DNA of 64,000 nt from UBA668 sp043740085 (GTDB lineage Bacteria; Actinomycetota; Acidimicrobiia; Acidimicrobiales; Ilumatobacteraceae). The stretch lies in the NCBI GenBank assembly GCA_043740085.1, contig JAYUCY010000133.1, positions 19,187 through 83,186 of the forward strand, in the 5' to 3' direction. Both the position numbers and the translations under genes were made by a program. Under the pieces are notes generated by a model. It was not told where the DNA came from. It saw nothing but the letters and a program-made list of their open reading frames with translations, and made no database searches. Of this stretch, positions 45,633 through 54,271 are shown piece after piece (the first letter of the stretch is position 1; each line of letters opens with the position of its first letter).

Positions 45633-45661
45633 CCCGACTGATGCTGAAGAGGTAGCTGCAC

Positions 45662-47296
45662 GTGGATCGTTACGACTACATCATCGTTGGCGGCGGCTCG
45701 GCCGGCTCGGCCCTGGCCAACCGGCTCAGCGCCAACCCCAAGAACAACGTTCTGGTGTTGGAGGCCGGTCGCCCTGACTACAAGTGGGATGTCTTCATCC
45801 ACATGCCTGCGGCGCTGATGTTTCCCATCGGCAGTCGCTTCTACGACTGGAAGTACGAGAGCGAGCCCGAACCGAATATGAACGGCCGCCGCATCTATCA
45901 CGCACGCGGCAAGGTATTGGGCGGCAGTAGCAGCATCAACGGCATGATCTTTCAACGCGGCAACCCGCTGGACTACGAGCGCTGGGCGGCAGAGAAGGGT
46001 ATGGAGACGTGGGACTTCGCGCACTGCCTGCCCTACTTCAAGAAGATGGAGAACTGCCTTGCCGGCGGCGACGAATGGCGCGGCAGCAAGGGTCCGTTGG
46101 TGCTGGAGCGCGGCCCTTCCCAGAACCCACTGATCGACTCATTCCTCGCGGCCACCGAGCAAGCGGGGTACCCACGCACTACCGACGTCAACGGTTTCCG
46201 CCAGGAGGGCTTCGCCCGCTTCGACCGCAACGTGCACCGTGGCCGCCGACTCAGCGCCTCTCGCGCCTACCTGCACCCCGTGAAGAAGCGCCCCAACTTG
46301 AAGGTCACGACTCGTGCGTTGGTCAACAAGGTTCTCTTCGACGGCACACGGGCGACCGGTGTGGAGTACACGGTGCGCGGCAAGCGCAAGGTCGCGTACG
46401 CCACCGAAGTGGTGTTGTGCGGCGGTGCCTTCAACACGCCGCAGCTGTTGCAGCTCAGTGGCGTCGGCAACGCGGAAGAGCTGACCAAGTTGGGCATTCC
46501 TGTGGTGCACAATCTGCCCGCAGTTGGCGAGCACATGCAGGACCACCTCGAGGTCTACGTGCAGCACTCGTGTTCCAAGCCCGTCTCCCTGCAGCCCAGC
46601 CTGCAGTTCTGGCGGCGCCCGTTCATTGGCCTCCAGTGGCTGTTCCGCAAGGGCGCTGGCGCCAGCAACCACTTCGAGTCCGGTGGGTTCGCGCGCAGTA
46701 ACAACGAGGTCAAGTACCCCAACCTGATGTTCCACTTCCTGCCCATCGCCGTCCGTTACGACGGCACAGCGCCCGCCGGCGGTCACGGGTATCAGGTGCA
46801 CGTCGGCCCGATGTATTCGAATTCGGAGGGGTCGGTGAAGATCGTCTCCACCGACCCGAAGGTAAAGCCGGCACTGCGCTTCAACTACCTCTCCACCGAC
46901 CAAGATCGTCGCGAGTGGGTGGAAGCAATCCGTACCGCTCGCACCCTCCTGCGGCAGGCGGCGATGGACGAATACAACGGCGGCGAGATTTCACCCGGAC
47001 CCGAGGTACAGACCGACGAGCAGATCTTGGACTGGGTCAAGAAGGACGGCGAGACCGCCCTGCACCCCAGCTGCACCTGCCGCATGGGCGCGGAAGACGA
47101 CGACAGCGTGGTCGACCCGCTGACGATGAAGGTGTGGGGCATCGAGGGCGTGCGCGTCTGCGACGCCAGTGCCATGCGGTACGTCACCAACGGCAACATC
47201 TATGCACCGGTGATGATGATGGCCGAGAAGGCCGCTGACCTCATCTTGGGCAACACTCCCCTGCCACCGGAGACCACGGAGTTCTACCGAGCGTGA
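45662..47296 (+). CDS. GMC oxidoreductase, choline dehydrogenase-like
   Basis: This 544-residue flavoprotein has the GMC family layout: N-terminal dinucleotide site YDYIIVGGGSAGSALANRLS, HARGKVLGGSSSINGMIFQR, CGGAFNTPQLLQLSG, and the C-terminal HPSCTCRMG plus NGNIYAPVMMMAEKAADLI. The sequence is close to BetA-type choline dehydrogenases, which make betaine aldehyde. No betaine aldehyde dehydrogenase is in the window, so another alcohol (for example a carnitine-like or ethanolamine-type one) is possible. GTG start at 45662. It overlaps the next gene by 4 bases. Confidence 0.87.
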   Translation: MDRYDYIIVGGGSAGSALANRLSANPKNNVLVLEAGRPDYKWDVFIHMPAALMFPIGSRFYDWKYESEPEPNMNGRRIYHARGKVLGGSSSINGMIFQRGNPLDYERWAAEKGMETWDFAHCLPYFKKMENCLAGGDEWRGSKGPLVLERGPSQNPLIDSFLAATEQAGYPRTTDVNGFRQEGFARFDRNVHRGRRLSASRAYLHPVKKRPNLKVTTRALVNKVLFDGTRATGVEYTVRGKRKVAYATEVVLCGGAFNTPQLLQLSGVGNAEELTKLGIPVVHNLPAVGEHMQDHLEVYVQHSCSKPVSLQPSLQFWRRPFIGLQWLFRKGAGASNHFESGGFARSNNEVKYPNLMFHFLPIAVRYDGTAPAGGHGYQVHVGPMYSNSEGSVKIVSTDPKVKPALRFNYLSTDQDRREWVEAIRTARTLLRQAAMDEYNGGEISPGPEVQTDEQILDWVKKDGETALHPSCTCRMGAEDDDSVVDPLTMKVWGIEGVRVCDASAMRYVTNGNIYAPVMMMAEKAADLILGNTPLPPETTEFYRA

Positions 47297-48309
47297 CGGG
47301 CGACCGGATGCGAGCGGTACAGCTGACCGGGCACGGCGGTTACGAGTGCCTCTCAGTGCGCAACGACCTCCGCGTGCCTGTTGCCGGCGCGGGGGAGGTA
47401 CTGATCCGAATTGCCGCCGCCGCGGTGAACAACACCGATATCAATACACGCCTGGGCTGGTACAGCGGCGGCGGCTGGACCGGCTCGTTCCAGTTCCCAC
47501 GCATCCAAGGCATCGATGCATGCGGTGTTGTGACAGACATCGGCGCCAGGGTCTCACCGTCGTTGCTCGGTCGTCGTGTGCTGATCGAGCCGTGTTGGCG
47601 AGCACCTCACGAGCCATTGGTCGCCGCCCGGTTCTTCGGGTCGGAGGTGGACGGGGCCTTCGCCCAGTTCGCCGTCGTGCCCGAGCGGCACGTTCACCCG
47701 ATCGAGTCTCCCTTGACGGAGATTGAACTTGCGTCGTTCCCGTGCTCGTACTCGACGGCAGAGAACATGCTCGTACGTGCAGGCGTGGCCGCCACAGATC
47801 GAGTGTTGGTCACTGGCGCATCCGGTGGTGTCGGTTCGGCAGCGGTTCAGTTGGCGGTGGGCCGTGGCGCATCAGTTACCGCGCTCGGCGGGTCGGCCAA
47901 ACATGCAGCGATCCGTGCGCTCGGTGCGATCGAGGTCGTAGATCGCGACTGCGACCTCATCGCTACATTCGGCACTGCCGCATTCGACGTCGTCATCGAC
48001 GTGGTCGGTGGGCGGTCGTGGTCGTCGCTACTCAGCGCTCTGGCGCCCGGTGGCCGCTATGCCACCGCCGGCGCAATTGCCGGCCCGGACGTTGCGTTGG
48101 ACCTGCGCACGCTCTACCTCAACGACATCACGATGTTCGGCTGCACTGTGTTGGGCGAGGGCGTCTTCAACGGGCTGGTTCGCCTCCTCGAGCACGGCGA
48201 AGTGAAGCCTCTGGTTGCCGCCGTGTTCGCGCTCGACCAGATCGTGGAGGCGCAGCAGCTGTTCCTGACCAAGCAACACATCGGCAAGATCGTGTTGCGC
48301 GTCGACTGA
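47293..48309 (+). CDS. zinc-independent alcohol dehydrogenase / quinone oxidoreductase family protein
   Basis: This 338-residue medium-chain dehydrogenase/reductase has an N-terminal GroES-like fold (AGEVLIRIAAAAVNNTDINT) and a nucleotide-binding fold (VLVTGASGGVGSAAVQLAVG). Catalytic zinc ligands are not evident, so the quinone-oxidoreductase branch is favoured. GTG start at 47293 overlaps the stop of the GMC gene; an ATG five codons later is also possible. It is the last gene of the plus-strand fhs-folD-IclR-GMC operon and is convergent with the dioxygenase gene. Confidence 0.85.
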   Translation: MTGDRMRAVQLTGHGGYECLSVRNDLRVPVAGAGEVLIRIAAAAVNNTDINTRLGWYSGGGWTGSFQFPRIQGIDACGVVTDIGARVSPSLLGRRVLIEPCWRAPHEPLVAARFFGSEVDGAFAQFAVVPERHVHPIESPLTEIELASFPCSYSTAENMLVRAGVAATDRVLVTGASGGVGSAAVQLAVGRGASVTALGGSAKHAAIRALGAIEVVDRDCDLIATFGTAAFDVVIDVVGGRSWSSLLSALAPGGRYATAGAIAGPDVALDLRTLYLNDITMFGCTVLGEGVFNGLVRLLEHGEVKPLVAAVFALDQIVEAQQLFLTKQHIGKIVLRVD

Positions 48310-48336
48310 CCAGTCCGTCGCCGAGGCGGCATGGTG

Positions 48337-49470
48337 CTAGCTGTGAAGGTGACGCTCCAAAATGGTGAGGCGGCTCTCGAGTTCGTCGCGCTCGATGTAG
48401 CAGCTCTGCAGGTGGCGGGCACCGCCACTGGAGAAGCCGGAGCGACCGTGCATCACGCGTCGGTTGTCGACGATGTACATCCCGCCCGCCTGCATGTCGA
48501 GCCGCAATTGGTACTGCTCGCTCTCGCGCATGCGACCGAAGGTGCGATAGGCCTCGTAGAAGGGGCCGACTACGTGAGCGGGCAGGCGGAACGGGCGAAC
48601 AGAGTGGTTCGAGTAGCGAATTGCCGTCACCTCACCCTCGGGGCTGACAGTGATGACGGGGCCACTGGCCGCCAACTCCGCAGTGGCATCGGCGAAGTGG
48701 AAATGCAGCGAGTGCTCGCTGAGAAGCCGGAACATCGCTGGCTGATCGCGGCGTAAATCGGCGGCCACTTTGAACCCATCGGTCAGCGTCGCCGAACCGC
48801 CACTGGTGTCGTTTCGCAGGAAGTGTTGCAACTGCACGGTGGGGGCTGGATCGCGGTAGGCCTCGTCGGTGTGCACCACCAACGGCAGATTGGTATAGGC
48901 GACCGAGTTGGCATCGACCATCGAGACGACATCAAAGACGGTGCCCCAACTGGTCGAGCGCACCACACCCAGCTTGCTTGCCACGTGCAACACGCTGCCC
49001 GGCTCGTTGGACACGTCGGACAAAAGGGCGAGACCATACGAACAGAACCCGCGAAGAAAGTCGCGTCGAGCGACGTCGTCGGCCAATAAATGCGGCCAGC
49101 TGGCGTGCGGGATCTCAGCGACTGAGTTGCCAGCCCACAGCGTCGGCTGAACGGTTGCGTAGCTCGCTCCGTTTGAGTAGTCGTTCTCCAGCAGCCACGC
49201 AGCCGAATACACCGATTGCTGGCCGTCGTGTGCCCATGTGAGGTGCAGCGCTCCGTCGTGTACCGAACAGGTTGAGGGGTGTACGTCATCTGGAATCGTG
49301 GAGGTTTCAACCACGCGATGGCGAGTGGTCGCGTGCAGCAACTCGGGAGCGTTGTCGCGCAACCACAGTGACAGCAGCGAACTGGTGCGGCCGTCGGCCC
49401 AGGTCAGTTCCACCGATGCATCGGCGACGTTGGCGGCGATGAGATCATTCACGACGCGTAGTCCGAACAT
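48337..49470 (-). CDS. gamma-butyrobetaine hydroxylase-like TauD/TfdA dioxygenase
   Basis: This 377-residue Fe(II)/2-oxoglutarate oxygenase resembles gamma-butyrobetaine and trimethyllysine dioxygenases. Iron ligands are His200 and Asp202 (VVHTDEAYRDPAP) and His341 (NRRVMHGRSGF). The C-terminus (ARHLQSCYIERDELESRL) is typical. The N-terminal DUF971-like domain is present, but the zinc cysteines normally seen as NCPCSDC are replaced (A41, E43, H46). It may hydroxylate a trimethylammonium substrate to a carnitine-like product. Its start overlaps the aldolase-family gene by 22 bases. Confidence 0.9.
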   Translation of the reverse strand: MFGLRVVNDLIAANVADASVELTWADGRTSSLLSLWLRDNAPELLHATTRHRVVETSTIPDDVHPSTCSVHDGALHLTWAHDGQQSVYSAAWLLENDYSNGASYATVQPTLWAGNSVAEIPHASWPHLLADDVARRDFLRGFCSYGLALLSDVSNEPGSVLHVASKLGVVRSTSWGTVFDVVSMVDANSVAYTNLPLVVHTDEAYRDPAPTVQLQHFLRNDTSGGSATLTDGFKVAADLRRDQPAMFRLLSEHSLHFHFADATAELAASGPVITVSPEGEVTAIRYSNHSVRPFRLPAHVVGPFYEAYRTFGRMRESEQYQLRLDMQAGGMYIVDNRRVMHGRSGFSSGGARHLQSCYIERDELESRLTILERHLHS

Positions 49471-50183
49471 TCGGCATCAAGGATGGCCAGCAGCTCGGCA
49501 AAGTGCAGGTCTGCCGCTTGCGGATACTCCTGCCATTGTGTGCACGCCAGCGCCGCTGTGTCGTGGGGAATCAGCTGCAGCGGCTGTCCGGTGGACAACG
49601 CCAGCACCTGCAGCTGAGCGGCCTTCTCCAGGTAGTACAGCTCGTCGAAGGCCTCGGCCACCGTGGCGCCAACCACCAGCACGCCGTGGTTCGCAAGGAA
49701 CAGCACACTCTTGTCGTCACCCAGTAGGCGCGCAACACGCACGCCCTCGGTGTCGTCCAGCGCCATGCCCGCGTAGTCGCGGTCGTACGCGATGCGCCCG
49801 TAGAAGCGACACGCATTCTGATCGAGCGGCAGAAACTCGAAGTCGCGCAGACATGTCAGCGCTGTCGCATAGGGCATGTGCGTATGAAGGACCACGCGAG
49901 CGCGTGGCACCAGTTGATGGAGGTGCGCATGGAGATACCAGGCAGTGAGGTCGGCCGCCGGGTCGACACCGTCATGACCAGCCGTGGATGCGTCGAGGAG
50001 CAACAGTTCACTCGCTGTCACCCGCGAGAAGTGGCGGCCACGGGGGTTGAGCAAGAACTGGCTGCCGTCCTGCGACACCGCTGCGCTGAAGTGGTTCGCG
50101 GTGGCCTCGTGCATGTCCAGCCGTGCGGCCCAGCGGAAGGCCGCAGCCAGGTGCCGGCGCGCTTGCAGTTCGGTTGAGTTCAT
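49449..50183 (-). CDS. class II aldolase/adducin family protein
   Basis: This 244-residue zinc-dependent aldolase or decarboxylase fold has the metal-ligand segment VVLHTHMPYATAL near residue 97 and FLANHGVLVVG with the third histidine. The start at 50183 (MNSTELQARRH) is chosen because it overlaps the upstream gene's stop by 4 bases and drops an atypical 27-residue leader. Family members cleave or epimerise phosphorylated or hydroxylated C4-C6 compounds. Here, between a beta-hydroxyacid dehydrogenase and a butyrobetaine-type dioxygenase, it may split a hydroxylated betaine-like intermediate, by inference. Confidence 0.87.
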   Translation of the reverse strand: MNSTELQARRHLAAAFRWAARLDMHEATANHFSAAVSQDGSQFLLNPRGRHFSRVTASELLLLDASTAGHDGVDPAADLTAWYLHAHLHQLVPRARVVLHTHMPYATALTCLRDFEFLPLDQNACRFYGRIAYDRDYAGMALDDTEGVRVARLLGDDKSVLFLANHGVLVVGATVAEAFDELYYLEKAAQLQVLALSTGQPLQLIPHDTAALACTQWQEYPQAADLHFAELLAILDAECSDYAS

Positions 50184-51103
50184 TCCAATACCTCCGGGAA
50201 CCCTGGTGCACGTAGGTCTGTGCCCAGCGCATCCTCCAAGAGTTTGACCACTTGGCTGGACCACGCGTCGCCGCCATACTGCGAGCGAGCACGGATGAAT
50301 GTTTGCTCGGTATGGCCGGCGAGGTCCAGCGGCACCCCGAAGTCACGACCAAATTGCGTGGCGAAGCCGAGGTCCTTGCACGCCAGGTCCATGGTGAAAC
50401 CGATGTTGTAGCTGCCATTCAGAATCACCTGGCCCTCGGTCTCGTGCACGAAGCTGGTGCCCGAGCTGTTGCGAATTGCTTCGAACGCCTTCGCCAGGTC
50501 GAGGCCGCCGCGCTTGGCCAGCATCAGCGCCTCGCCGACCGAGACAAGGTTGATGAAGGCCAACATATTGGTGATCACCTTGATCACCGCGGCACTACCC
50601 AGCGGACCCATATACAGCACTGGGTCGCCGATGGCGGCCAGCAGCTGCCGGTGCTCCTCGAACAGGGCTTCCTCGCCACCGACCAGCACAGTGATCTCGC
50701 CGGCCGCCGCCTTGTGGACGCCACCGGTGACTGGCGCCTCCAGCGTTCGGATGCCCTTTGTGGCAGCAACGGCTGCGAGCCGCAGAGTCTCGTCACGGTC
50801 ATTGGTGCTGTTGTCGATCCATGTCCCGCCGGCACGCAAACCCGTGAGCACGCCATGCGGACCGGCAACCACCGCGTCGACGGCTGCCGGCGAGGGCAGG
50901 CAGGTAAACACCACGTCACTCGCTTCGGCCACTGCTTGCGCCGAGTCAGCCCACGTCGCGCCCGCGGCAACGAGTCCGGCCGCGGATTCCTGATGGAGGT
51001 CGGTGACTGCCAGTGCGTGGCCGGCGGCCAGCAGGCTGCGCGCCAAATGCACGCCAAGGTGGCCCAGGCCGACGTACCCCACCGACGTTGATTGAACACT
51101 CAC
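50180..51103 (-). CDS. NAD-dependent beta-hydroxyacid dehydrogenase (3-hydroxyisobutyrate dehydrogenase family)
   Basis: This 307-residue protein has an N-terminal Rossmann fold (VGYVGLGHLGVHLARSLLAA), the APVTGGVHKAAAGEITVLVG substrate-binding block, and the catalytic lysine segment GSAAVIKVITNMLAF. The GTG start at 51103 is supported by AAAGGAG 7-13 bases upstream; an extended frame to 51193 is less likely. It oxidises a beta-hydroxy acid or related hydroxyl. First gene of the three-gene operon with the aldolase and dioxygenase. Confidence 0.9.
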   Translation of the reverse strand: MSVQSTSVGYVGLGHLGVHLARSLLAAGHALAVTDLHQESAAGLVAAGATWADSAQAVAEASDVVFTCLPSPAAVDAVVAGPHGVLTGLRAGGTWIDNSTNDRDETLRLAAVAATKGIRTLEAPVTGGVHKAAAGEITVLVGGEEALFEEHRQLLAAIGDPVLYMGPLGSAAVIKVITNMLAFINLVSVGEALMLAKRGGLDLAKAFEAIRNSSGTSFVHETEGQVILNGSYNIGFTMDLACKDLGFATQFGRDFGVPLDLAGHTEQTFIRARSQYGGDAWSSQVVKLLEDALGTDLRAPGFPEVLE

Positions 51104-51121
51104 CAATGCTCCTTTAGTTGA

Positions 51122-51161
51122 CGCCTTGTGACATCGCCTTGTGACATCGCCTCGTGCGACA
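51122..51161. repeat. 13-base tandem direct repeat upstream of the beta-hydroxyacid dehydrogenase
   Basis: CGCCTTGTGACAT occurs twice in tandem at 51122-51134 and 51135-51147, followed by a degenerate third copy to about 51161. The array lies 18 bases upstream of the GTG start of the dehydrogenase operon, in the non-coding gap before the binding protein. It could be a regulator-binding array or a small expansion. Confidence 0.7.
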
Positions 51162-51249
51162 CGGCCGTTGACGCGACATTGCGGCGGCGGCAAACCTACA
51201 AGTGGCTCACCGTCGCCGCCATGCTCAGTGCAATGACTGGACGCTCAGC

Positions 51250-52230
51250 TCAGGCGAGCCAGGCCTTCCACACATCGGGGTTGGCGTCGACCCACTTCTT
51301 GGCGGCGGCTTCTGGCGGCATGCCGTCGCCGTCGATGAAGCTGCCGATCTCGCTCTGCTGATCGGTGGTGAGCTGCATTGCTGACAGCATCTTGAACACC
51401 GCTGCGTTCTTGGCCTCCAAGCCAGCGTTGGCAGCTTTGTAAAGCTCGTCAACCGGGTAGTCACAGGCGTACTTGCCGTCGGCCGCAGCCAACGATGCCT
51501 CGCACTCTGGCGTGATGGACGGCAGTTTCACCTCGACCAGATCGACTGTTGCGGACTTCCAGTGCGGCTTCCAGAACTGCATCAGCAGTGGCTTCTGGTC
51601 CGCAATCGACTGGTCGATGGCGGTCAGCAATGCGGCTTCGGAGCCAGCCACCACGTACTTCAGCGGTAGGCCGAGGTTCTGGATGATCTGCTCGTCGTAC
51701 GTCACATAGCTGGGGTCGCCCATGGTGAACTGACCAAGGTCGCCCGACTCGGCGGTGGCAAACAACTTCGCCAGCTCCGGATTCTTGAAGCCTTCCCACG
51801 TGGCCAGCTCGGGGTGCGCATCGATGACGAACTTCGGCACGTACCAACCGATCTTGGCTTGCGGGCCTAGCTTGCCGAGGTCGACCACGGTCTTCTTGCC
51901 GGTGATGTACGTCTCGTAGTCGGCGGCGTGACCCGACGGCCAGATTTCCAGCGTGGCATCGATCGTGCCATCGTCGAGCCCGATCCAGCTGGCGTTCTCG
52001 TCAATGTCGATGATCTCGACGGGCGTACCGAGATTGGCCTCGATGACCACCTTGGCGACGTACGCGTTGACGGCAGAACCAGTCCAGGGGTTGACCGCCA
52101 GCGTGATAGCCGCGCCGGATGTCGCAGCACCGCCACTGGAGGATTTGCCGTCGTCGCCACACGCAGCCAGCGCGGCTGCGATCAAGACCCCCGCGATGGC
52201 GAGATGTCCCTTCCTGCGGATGAATGTCAT
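51250..52230 (-). CDS. glycine betaine/proline ABC transporter substrate-binding lipoprotein (ProX/OpuAC-type)
   Basis: This 326-residue binding protein starts at 52230 (MTFIRRKGHLAIAGVLIAAA) with a lipobox ALAACGD and a Ser/Gly linker. The OpuAC fold is clear: ITLAVNPWTGSAVNAYV, WIGLDDGTIDATLEIWPSGH, and PLLMQFWKPHW. It captures quaternary ammonium compounds outside the cell. GGGGAG lies just upstream. It is the last gene of the minus-strand importer operon with the fused permease and the ATPase. Confidence 0.93.
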   Translation of the reverse strand: MTFIRRKGHLAIAGVLIAAALAACGDDGKSSSGGAATSGAAITLAVNPWTGSAVNAYVAKVVIEANLGTPVEIIDIDENASWIGLDDGTIDATLEIWPSGHAADYETYITGKKTVVDLGKLGPQAKIGWYVPKFVIDAHPELATWEGFKNPELAKLFATAESGDLGQFTMGDPSYVTYDEQIIQNLGLPLKYVVAGSEAALLTAIDQSIADQKPLLMQFWKPHWKSATVDLVEVKLPSITPECEASLAAADGKYACDYPVDELYKAANAGLEAKNAAVFKMLSAMQLTTDQQSEIGSFIDGDGMPPEAAAKKWVDANPDVWKAWLA

Positions 52231-52285
52231 GTGCTCCCCTTTGTTGAGAATTCGTCGTGTGACAAGACCTGGTAGTCGTCGCGCA

Positions 52286-54271
52286 TCATGCACCACGGTC
52301 GGAATCGGACTGTGTACCCCACGATTGCGTGAGACGGTCCAGCATGATGGCTAGCAGCACAATACTCAAGCCACCCGCCGTTCCAAGGCCAAAGTCGATC
52401 TGTGGTTTGGCCGACGCTCGATAGGCGAGCAGACCAAGCCCACCAGCACCGATCAGGGAAGCGATGATCACCGTCGCGAGAACCATCATCATGGTCTGGT
52501 TGATGCCCAGCAGGATTGCCTTGCGGGCAAGTGGCAACTGCACATTGCGCATCTCTTGGCTCCCGGTTGCGCCGAACGAGATTGCCGCCTCGCGAGGAGC
52601 GAACGGCACCTCCCTCATCCCCAGCGATGTCAGCCGGATGCACGGAGGAATCGCATAGATGACGCAGGCAAAAACTCCGGCGGCCCGCCCGACGGAGAAC
52701 AAGAACACCGCGGGGAGCAAGTACACGAACTGTGGGAGCACCTGCGCCCCATCAAGGAACGGTCGCAGCACACGGTCGGCGCGATCCGAACGTCCGGCCC
52801 ACAGCCCCAACGGCAGCGCGATCGCAACGCTCAGAACGATGGCCACGAGCACTTGGCTGAGGGTGTCCATCGCGTGATCCCACAGCAGCGTCTTGTTGTC
52901 GTAGCCCATTGTTGCGATGAGGCTCAGGCACAGCGCAATCGCTCCCGCCAGCTTCCAGCCTTTGCTGAGCCAACCGGCAAACGCCACCAGCACAATCACC
53001 ATCAGCCATGGCAGCCAGAGCAGGAAGTCACGCAAAGGATCAAGCAAGTAGATCGTGATGAAGTCGCTGACCGCTTGCGTACCACCAATGAACGGCACAC
53101 CCTTGCGCAGATTGTCCTGCACCCAGTCGACCCAGCCGTCGATCGTTGGCGCGATATCGAGCTGCAGGCTCGAAGGAAACTGCGTCGCATCGAGGGCTCT
53201 CGCCAACACCATCGCAACGATCGGCAAGGCGATCGCGACAAGCGTGACAGTGCGAGGCGACACGTCGGCTAACCCCGCAGCCAACCGTGAATGACGAGAC
53301 GACCTTTCACCTGTACTGATTCGATCGAGCGCAACTGCCAACAACACGATGCCGAGCCCGGCTGCGAACGCGCGACCAACCTCTTGCTTCTGCAACGCAG
53401 CAAGCACGATCTGTCCGAGATCGCCAGTGCCCAGCAGCGACGCCAGCACGACGACACCGAACGCCATCATGATGACCTGGTTGAGTCCCAAAAGTATGGT
53501 CCGTCGTGCCATCGGCAGTTGCACCTTGAACAGCTGCTGTAGGTCAGTTGCACCAAACGACTGGCCTACCTCGGTGGTCACAACAGGAACTTGCCGAAGC
53601 CCAAGATTCGTCAGACGAACAGCCGGCGGCAAGGCATAGACAACGGTGACTACAACCGCTGCCGGAAACTGAATCCCAAACATGATCTGTACCGGGCTGA
53701 AGTAGACGAAAATCGGCATCACTTGAGCGGTGTCAAGCAGCACCCGCACCACACGTTCCACTCGATCCGACCGGGCGGCGAGTACGCCGAGGGGCACGCC
53801 GAGCATGAGTGCAATCACCACCGCCACGGACATGATCGACAGTGTTCGCATTGCCAGATCCCAGTCGGAGATGACGCCAACTCCGAACATCGCCGATGCA
53901 CCGAGCGCGGCGGCGCGAACACCACCAGTGCGCCAGCCGATGGCTGCGGTGAGAGCCACCACACCAGGCCACCGAAGTGCCAGCAACAGCGACTCAACGT
54001 GCCGCACCGACCAATTCAGCGCGTCGGCGATCGGGTTGAAGAAGTATTCGAAAATCGGAGCGGACTGCCGGTGAAAGACCGACCACTTGTACCTTTCCTG
54101 CGCCCACTTCTGGATGCCGGAATCCATCCAATCGGGCACGTCATGCGCGGCAATCAACGCGACTGTCGCCAGCAGAGCAAAGATTCCGATGCCGACCAGG
54201 CGCCGCTGACGGCGGGCGCGAGCTACATCGTCGGACTCCAGGGTGGGCAGTGTCTCCACCGAGACCGCCAT
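52286..54271 (-). CDS. fused double ProW/OpuAB-type permease
   Basis: This 661-residue membrane protein contains two tandem BPD permease domains. The first spans residues about 120-330 (IALMLGVPLGVLAARSDRVE, QSFGATDLQQLFKVQLPMAR). The second spans about 450-650 (IALPLGLWAGRSDRADRV, ISFGATGSQEMRNVQLPLAR). The second EAA-type loop closely repeats the first, so the protein arose by duplication and fusion. Usual ProW/OpuAB has one such domain and works as a homodimer; here one chain supplies both halves. Start shares one base with the ATPase stop. Confidence 0.9.
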   Translation of the reverse strand: MAVSVETLPTLESDDVARARRQRRLVGIGIFALLATVALIAAHDVPDWMDSGIQKWAQERYKWSVFHRQSAPIFEYFFNPIADALNWSVRHVESLLLALRWPGVVALTAAIGWRTGGVRAAALGASAMFGVGVISDWDLAMRTLSIMSVAVVIALMLGVPLGVLAARSDRVERVVRVLLDTAQVMPIFVYFSPVQIMFGIQFPAAVVVTVVYALPPAVRLTNLGLRQVPVVTTEVGQSFGATDLQQLFKVQLPMARRTILLGLNQVIMMAFGVVVLASLLGTGDLGQIVLAALQKQEVGRAFAAGLGIVLLAVALDRISTGERSSRHSRLAAGLADVSPRTVTLVAIALPIVAMVLARALDATQFPSSLQLDIAPTIDGWVDWVQDNLRKGVPFIGGTQAVSDFITIYLLDPLRDFLLWLPWLMVIVLVAFAGWLSKGWKLAGAIALCLSLIATMGYDNKTLLWDHAMDTLSQVLVAIVLSVAIALPLGLWAGRSDRADRVLRPFLDGAQVLPQFVYLLPAVFLFSVGRAAGVFACVIYAIPPCIRLTSLGMREVPFAPREAAISFGATGSQEMRNVQLPLARKAILLGINQTMMMVLATVIIASLIGAGGLGLLAYRASAKPQIDFGLGTAGGLSIVLLAIMLDRLTQSWGTQSDSDRGA

